Shown in pieces: positions 59,958 to 64,000 of a DNA stretch of 64,000 nt (positions are counted from its first letter, which is position 1; each line of letters starts with the position of its first letter). Below the pieces are notes generated by a model. It worked only from the letters and a program-made list of their open reading frames with translations. It was not told where the DNA came from and made no database searches. The position numbers were made by a program, and so were the translations under genes. Source of the DNA: Collinsella sp. zg1085. Its GTDB lineage: Bacteria > Actinomycetota > Coriobacteriia > Coriobacteriales > Coriobacteriaceae. The stretch lies in contig NZ_CP076545.1 of NCBI RefSeq assembly GCF_018889955.1, positions 744,001 to 808,000 on the forward strand, given 5' to 3'.

Positions 59958-60797
59958 ATGGAACAATTCGCTAAGATATTCCGTATGCAATTAAAGTATA
60001 TGCTTGGCAGTTTTGAATTCTGGCTCTCCCTACTTTTGACCAGCATTTGCTTGGTTATAGCCGCCATTGAGCTTTCACTTAATGTTTTTGGCAGTGATTT
60101 TGGTGCAATTCCTGATGCTGGAGTTGGGTTTTTACTTAATTCAGACCCGCTTGTGCTTCAAGCTCCGCATGTTTTAGTATATTTCTTTATATTTATTATT
60201 GGAACAATTCCGTTTGGCGATATTTTTATTCGACATCTTAAAAGTCAAAATAGTAATCATATATTACTTCGCATGTCATTAAAAAACTATGCCTTTGCTT
60301 CTGCCTGTGTGGCATTTATAGGCGGGTTTGTGGTGATTGGATTACCACTCCTTGTCATGCAAGGACTCATGTTTATTGTGCTTCCAATCACGTCAGAACC
60401 GTATAGTTTTCCAATTCATATGTTAGGTGGTTTGCAAGACGGTATTGGGGGCTTAGGGGACCTTTTTGGATATAGCCACTATATTGCTCCGTATGCATTG
60501 AATCTGCTCTATATCTTGTATGATGCGATTTGGGCTGGTATTGGTGCCGTTTTTGCTTTTTCGTGTTCATTTTATCTAAAAAAATCTCGCCTGATTATTA
60601 TCGGATTACCAATGATGTTATCGATAGTTTCATTTTTATTTGGGGGTAGCTCATATACGCTCCCTCTTTATTTGTATCCCAGCGTGTATTATGGACCACT
60701 TTATTTTGAGTTTTTCTTATTGAGTCCTGTTATTGTTCTTATCGTTGCCATGGTGTTTATGTATGTTGGCATCCATAAGAAAGATGTACTCTTATGA
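59958..60797 (+). CDS. ABC-transporter membrane subunit (permease 1)
   Basis: Integral membrane protein of 279 residues with six or seven hydrophobic helices (IFRMQLKYMLGSFEFWLSLL start, then helices near 70, 110, 135, 185, 215 and 255). Positively charged cytoplasmic loops (RHLKSQNSNHILLRMS, YLKKSRL) and the overall layout fit an ABC-2-type exporter subunit, but I recognise no named family. GAAGGG lies 5 bp before the ATG. It heads an operon with two more membrane subunits, an ATPase and a secreted or anchored protein, overlapping the next gene by 4 nt (ATGA). A LytTR-type operator lies upstream. Confidence 0.7.
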   Translation: MEQFAKIFRMQLKYMLGSFEFWLSLLLTSICLVIAAIELSLNVFGSDFGAIPDAGVGFLLNSDPLVLQAPHVLVYFFIFIIGTIPFGDIFIRHLKSQNSNHILLRMSLKNYAFASACVAFIGGFVVIGLPLLVMQGLMFIVLPITSEPYSFPIHMLGGLQDGIGGLGDLFGYSHYIAPYALNLLYILYDAIWAGIGAVFAFSCSFYLKKSRLIIIGLPMMLSIVSFLFGGSSYTLPLYLYPSVYYGPLYFEFFLLSPVIVLIVAMVFMYVGIHKKDVLL

Positions 60798-61521
60798 AAG
60801 CTAGATTTTTCTATAAAGCTGTATTTGATAGAAGTCAGTTTGGTATTTTTGTTGTTCTTTTAGCCTGTATGGTCGCGTGTGCTGCGTATTTTCGTGAATC
60901 TTATAATGATTATATTGACTTACTTGTGCAGCTACAGCGTGTAAATATCGGCTGTGTTGCGATAATGCCGCTGTTTGTGTTTGGACTTCGAACTGCATTG
61001 AAATCTGCTTCGTCTGCTGGGTTTTTATTAGATGCAAATCATGTAGCAACCATCTAAAACGTCTTGCATTTATTATTACGTGCAAAGCACTGTCATATTC
61101 CATATGGTATTCATGCCTACTCATTGGTATTTTATTGTTTTTTGGTTTACCAACCACCTTATTTATACGTATTAGCTTAGATTTATTCCATCAAATGTTG
61201 CTAAGAACAGTTGTCTTAATGCAACTTGGTCTTATTTTTTTACTTTGCTATCTAGCGTTTAGTTCAGAATCCTTTGCGTTGGTTCTGTCTGTTGTTTATT
61301 GTTCTCTCGATTTTGTTCTGCTCCATATTCCTTTTGTGGCTTCAAGTGGTCTTGCAACAGGCTGGAGTTTAACGTTATTTACGTTTGGAAAGATAGGTGT
61401 AGAAGTCCTTTTCATGCGTTTAGTTCAATGCTCTATTCTCATGGGGATATTGATACTTTTAATAATGATGGTGCTTCAGTCGGGTAAAGCTTTTGAAGCA
61501 GGTGAACATCATGCTGCATAA
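60794..61521 (+). pseudogene. ABC-transporter membrane subunit (permease 2), frameshifted
   Basis: Two frames that together look like one membrane protein of about 242 residues, similar in size to its neighbours. The first (60794-61057) ends GFLLDANHVATI, and the second continues in frame +1 without a break through LKRLAFIITCKALSYSI to the stop at 61521. They join in the interval 61000-61050, near TTTTT (61022-61026), where one missing base would explain the shift. The first half has one or two helices after FRESYN; the second has four or five. The break probably inactivates the subunit, unless it is a sequencing error or a slippage-regulated gene. It overlaps the next gene by 11 nt. Confidence 0.7.
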
Positions 61522-62257
61522 ACGCATAGCTAATATGCCACTTGAACGCTATTATGTACTTCGTCTTGCATTTGCGATTGTTTTTACGCTCGTTATCTCG
61601 TTATTATCATTTACGGGAATTGCGGTGAAGGTTCCACTCAAATCACTTATCTTGCTCGAGACATTTATTCCAAATGGTAGTTTTGCTCCAATATTTACAT
61701 CAGTTCTTTCGGTTGCTTCAACCGTTGTGTATGTATATCTTTTCTCAGATTTTGTTGCACGTGGTATGCAACAGTCGGCATCTCATACGTTTATCAGAAG
61801 TGCTTCGCGCGCTACTTGGCTCACACATCGTTTGAGCTACCTATTTGCCTATACTGCTTGCTTTGCCGTTTTTAAAACGTTTCCTATACTGCTGATGGAT
61901 AATTGGGTTCATTTTTTATCATCAGCTTTGAGCAATACCTTAATTCATTTTTTATGTCTTGTACTTATCAGCCAACTTTCGATGTATATGTTTGAGGCTG
62001 GGGCTTTTGTACTTATCATGTTTGGACATATAACGTGTCTATGTATATTAAGTAGCTTACCAGTTCATGGATTTGAAATAGTCTGGCTTGTACTTCCATC
62101 TGCTCAGGCTGTCGCGTATGGTGCCTTATTATCAGGTTTACCTGCATTGGAATGGATGAGCATAATAAATTGGTGGCCAGTCATATATTTGACCATATTG
62201 ACATGTTTTACTGTGTTGATTTTTATAAAGCAAATTCAATCATTTGATTTGGTATAA
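61511..62257 (+). CDS. ABC-transporter membrane subunit (permease 3)
   Basis: Membrane protein of 248 residues from ATG 61511 (an in-frame TTG at 61493 is less likely). About six hydrophobic helices are visible: LRLAFAIVFTLVISLLSFTG, APIFTSVLSVASTVVYVYLFS, LFAYTACFAVF, IHFLCLVLISQLSMYMF, AFVLIMFGHITCLCIL and PVIYLTILTCFTVLIFI. The ribosome-binding site is weak (AGCAGGTG). It overlaps the frameshifted permease gene by 11 nt and precedes the ATPase gene by 9 bp. No solute-specific motif is seen. Confidence 0.7.
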   Translation: MLHKRIANMPLERYYVLRLAFAIVFTLVISLLSFTGIAVKVPLKSLILLETFIPNGSFAPIFTSVLSVASTVVYVYLFSDFVARGMQQSASHTFIRSASRATWLTHRLSYLFAYTACFAVFKTFPILLMDNWVHFLSSALSNTLIHFLCLVLISQLSMYMFEAGAFVLIMFGHITCLCILSSLPVHGFEIVWLVLPSAQAVAYGALLSGLPALEWMSIINWWPVIYLTILTCFTVLIFIKQIQSFDLV

Positions 62258-62266
62258 GGGGTTACT

Positions 62267-62905
62267 ATGAATGCAGTACGTCTTCACCATGTGACAAAAG
62301 TACTTAAAGGTCGGACGATTTTTAATGATATAAGTTTTGAGCTTGCGCCTCGTGGAATATATGGGTTCTTTGGTATTAACGGCTCAGGAAAATCAATGCT
62401 CTTCCGTGCTATATCAGGGCTTATTACTATTGACTCAGGTGAGATATATGTCTTTGATAAAAAAATTGGAGAGCATGCTACGCCAATGCCTCATATTGGT
62501 CTTGCGATGAATTCGGGATTTTGGGATGAATATACAGGATTAGACAATCTAGTCATGCTTGCTTCAATCAAACATCAAATTGAGATACATGATATTCAGC
62601 ACACGCTCGAACGCCTTGGACTTGACCCTCATGATACGCGCCCATATTCTGCATATAGCCTTGGTATGCGCCAGCGCTTAGAGCTTGCACAGGCAATTAT
62701 GGAAAAGCCTGACTTGCTTATTTTAGATGAGCCAGCAAATGCATTGGATAAAGCAGGAATTCAGCTCATTTGCTCTATTATTCAAGAGGAGCGTGAGCGT
62801 GGAGCAACCGTGCTTTTAACCTCGCATAATACGCCTGAGATTGAGGCGCTATGTGAACAAAAATTTGAGATTTATGAGGGCAGCTTATCCAGCGTACAGG
62901 GCTAG
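62267..62905 (+). CDS. ABC-transporter ATPase subunit
   Basis: ATP-binding subunit of 212 residues. Walker A is GINGSGKSM (36-44), the signature is a variant YSLGMRQRL (normally LSGGQ) near residue 133, and Walker B is LLILDEPANALD with the switch His in LLTSHNTPE. The Gly-Met in the signature (SLGM) is common in exporters of the DrrA or bacitracin-immunity kind. The Phe-rich start (IYGFFGING) fits this group. It would energise the three membrane subunits upstream. GGGGTT precedes the ATG. The exported substrate is unknown; lantibiotic or peptide export or self-protection is one reading, given LytTR control. Confidence 0.85.
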   Translation: MNAVRLHHVTKVLKGRTIFNDISFELAPRGIYGFFGINGSGKSMLFRAISGLITIDSGEIYVFDKKIGEHATPMPHIGLAMNSGFWDEYTGLDNLVMLASIKHQIEIHDIQHTLERLGLDPHDTRPYSAYSLGMRQRLELAQAIMEKPDLLILDEPANALDKAGIQLICSIIQEERERGATVLLTSHNTPEIEALCEQKFEIYEGSLSSVQG

Positions 62906-62928
62906 CTTGAAAGAAATGAGGGGTAAGC

Positions 62929-63744
62929 ATGAAAAACCTACTACTGTGTAATAAGCTTAGGTGGATTCAAGGATGCCTTTGCTTTTCTCTGTTTTTCTGC
63001 ATTGCTCTGTTTATGTGGACACGTTCAACCTTTACTGATGTAAACGGTGTAGATGCTCATCGCATGGAAGACGCACCATATGTAGCATATGAGTTACAAG
63101 ATGAAACACTTAATTGGTATACATCTACGGAAGATAAAACCTTAGAGAATATGTTTACCACGTTAAAAAAGGCTCCTTTTGTAGTTAAGGCACAGATTTC
63201 AGGTAGTCGTGTTTGGGCTTATAACAGCCGCATTACAGAGATTGTGATACATGAAGTGCTTCGTGGAGATAATCTTGCAGAGGGTGATACGTTGAAGCTC
63301 ATTGAGCCGGTGAGTCCAATGCGTCGGGTATCGAGTGGGGAGCTTGATTGGCATAATACGCAGAGATTACATAGTAATGCCGAGTTTGCTATGCGGCCAA
63401 TTGATGAACCTTATCTAAACGGAATGTCTCCTCTTTCAAAGAAGCAAGAATACTTACTCTTTTTGCAGCCAGTGGAGTTACGTGAAAAGGACGGGAAGAA
63501 TAACAAAGATTGTTATGTAGCTTACATGCAAACCCTCTTTTCATGTATTAATTTGACGCAAAACCGAGTGCTTGTCTTAGCTCGTGATAAAGCAACAACA
63601 TCTGATTCTGGAGTTTGGCTTTCAAAAGAAGAGTGTGCTTTATATAGTTGTGTAGTTGATGATGAACAAACCCTTACACATTATCAAGAACTTCGCAAGC
63701 AGGTTTTAGCAGAGTATAAGGTTATAGATAGTGCTACCGAGTAA
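62929..63744 (+). CDS. Membrane-anchored or secreted protein of the ABC operon
   Basis: Protein of 271 residues with an uncleaved signal or anchor helix at 12-30 (IQGCLCFSLFFCIALFMW). Everything after it would be extracellular. That part is mixed alpha/beta, with ITEIVIHEVLRGDNLAEGDTLKLIEP and KKQEYLLFLQPVEL in a strand pattern reminiscent of small beta domains. Four Cys in the C-terminal half (DCYVAY, FSCINL, ECALYSC) could form disulfides. I recognise no family. AATGAGGGG precedes the ATG, 23 bp after the ATPase gene, so it is the last gene of this operon. It could be a substrate-binding or immunity protein. Confidence 0.6.
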   Translation: MKNLLLCNKLRWIQGCLCFSLFFCIALFMWTRSTFTDVNGVDAHRMEDAPYVAYELQDETLNWYTSTEDKTLENMFTTLKKAPFVVKAQISGSRVWAYNSRITEIVIHEVLRGDNLAEGDTLKLIEPVSPMRRVSSGELDWHNTQRLHSNAEFAMRPIDEPYLNGMSPLSKKQEYLLFLQPVELREKDGKNNKDCYVAYMQTLFSCINLTQNRVLVLARDKATTSDSGVWLSKEECALYSCVVDDEQTLTHYQELRKQVLAEYKVIDSATE

Positions 63745-63896
63745 TACCCTACGTTATTATCTGCCTTCTTGAGCTAGTATCTCCTCTTGTGCACAGCGCG
63801 GGAATCAAACGTTACAATATGCTTATGAGGAGCAACTCTCGCCTTGAATAGGTAGAGCTGCTGGTCACCTTTAATAATCAATGCAAGGAGACGAGC

Positions 63897-64000
63897 GTGA
63901 TTGAGCATATTGAGCCTCAAGATGGATTCTATCGCATTGCCGCAGCTACACCGCGTATTCGAGTTGCAGATGTCTTAACAAACGCTGAGGCAATTTATAC
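63897..64000 (+). CDS. nadE: NAD+ synthetase, N-terminus (partial, runs off the window)
   Basis: Start of a gene beginning at GTG with AAGGAG 6 bp upstream. The first 34 codons (IEHIEPQDGFYRIAAATP, IRVADVLTNAEAI) match the N-terminal nitrilase-like domain of glutamine-dependent NAD+ synthetase. The rest lies beyond the window. Only this short piece is visible, so the identification is tentative. Confidence 0.6.
   Translation, partial: MIEHIEPQDGFYRIAAATPRIRVADVLTNAEAIY

Overview
The window looks like the chromosome of a host-associated actinobacterium of the class Coriobacteriia, most likely family Atopobiaceae (Lancefieldella/Olsenella/Fannyhessea type). This is inferred from moderate base composition, a Rho with a long basic N-terminal extension, FtsE and MurJ with long cytoplasmic extensions, LytTR regulation, a LexA box of the CGAACATATGTTC type and many low-complexity Pro/Thr/Ala segments. 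No database search was possible. No rRNA, tRNA, CRISPR array, prophage or insertion sequence was recognised.

Layout. 1-2.5 kb: end of a LytTR response regulator, a metallo-beta-lactamase-fold hydrolase and class II fructose-bisphosphate aldolase. 2.5-8.9 kb: a repeat-rich intergenic region, then a restriction-modification locus made of a small ORF, an Eco57I-like adenine methyltransferase broken by a frameshift at a run of nine G, and a GIY-YIG/helicase subunit. 8.9-13.2 kb: folate (folE, folB) and proline (proA, proC) genes with an HD hydrolase between the proline genes. 13.3-18.5 kb: a CarD-like regulator, argS and rho. 18.8-30.6 kb: an informational and division block (unknown protein, tgt, RNase R, TPR protein, smpB, rubredoxin, dnaE, ftsE, ftsX). 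30.7-34.9 kb: DEAD-box helicase, CPBP protease, DUF1275 protein and RNase H.

35-42 kb: O-acetylhomoserine sulfhydrylase behind a promoter and a 28-codon Met-rich leader ORF, YbaK deacylase, then a cell-wall group (MurJ, NlpC/P60 hydrolase, ATP-grasp ligase). FtsEX and the coiled-coil NlpC/P60 protein are probable partners, and the cytoplasmic tails of FtsE and MurJ share a motif resembling FHA-binding phosphothreonine sites. 42-48 kb: uvrC and a zinc ABC operon with two accessory proteins. 48-51 kb, minus strand: flavodoxin, a DUF3793 protein, YolD and a Y-family polymerase under two LexA boxes. 51-53.6 kb: PAP2 phosphatase and pgi.

53.7-64 kb is the accessory end: a secreted M26-type zinc metalloprotease with a wall-anchor-like C-terminus, a LURP-one-like protein, a LOTUS-domain-like protein, and an ABC-transporter operon in which one membrane subunit is frameshifted. 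The LURP-one-like gene and the ABC operon each follow the same 31-bp direct-repeat element with the geometry of a LytTR operator. The best candidates for new biology are the phase-variable methyltransferase, the FtsE/MurJ tail motif, the paired LytTR-type operators, the leader ORF of the sulfhydrylase and the LOTUS-like protein. The window ends in the start of an NAD+ synthetase gene.
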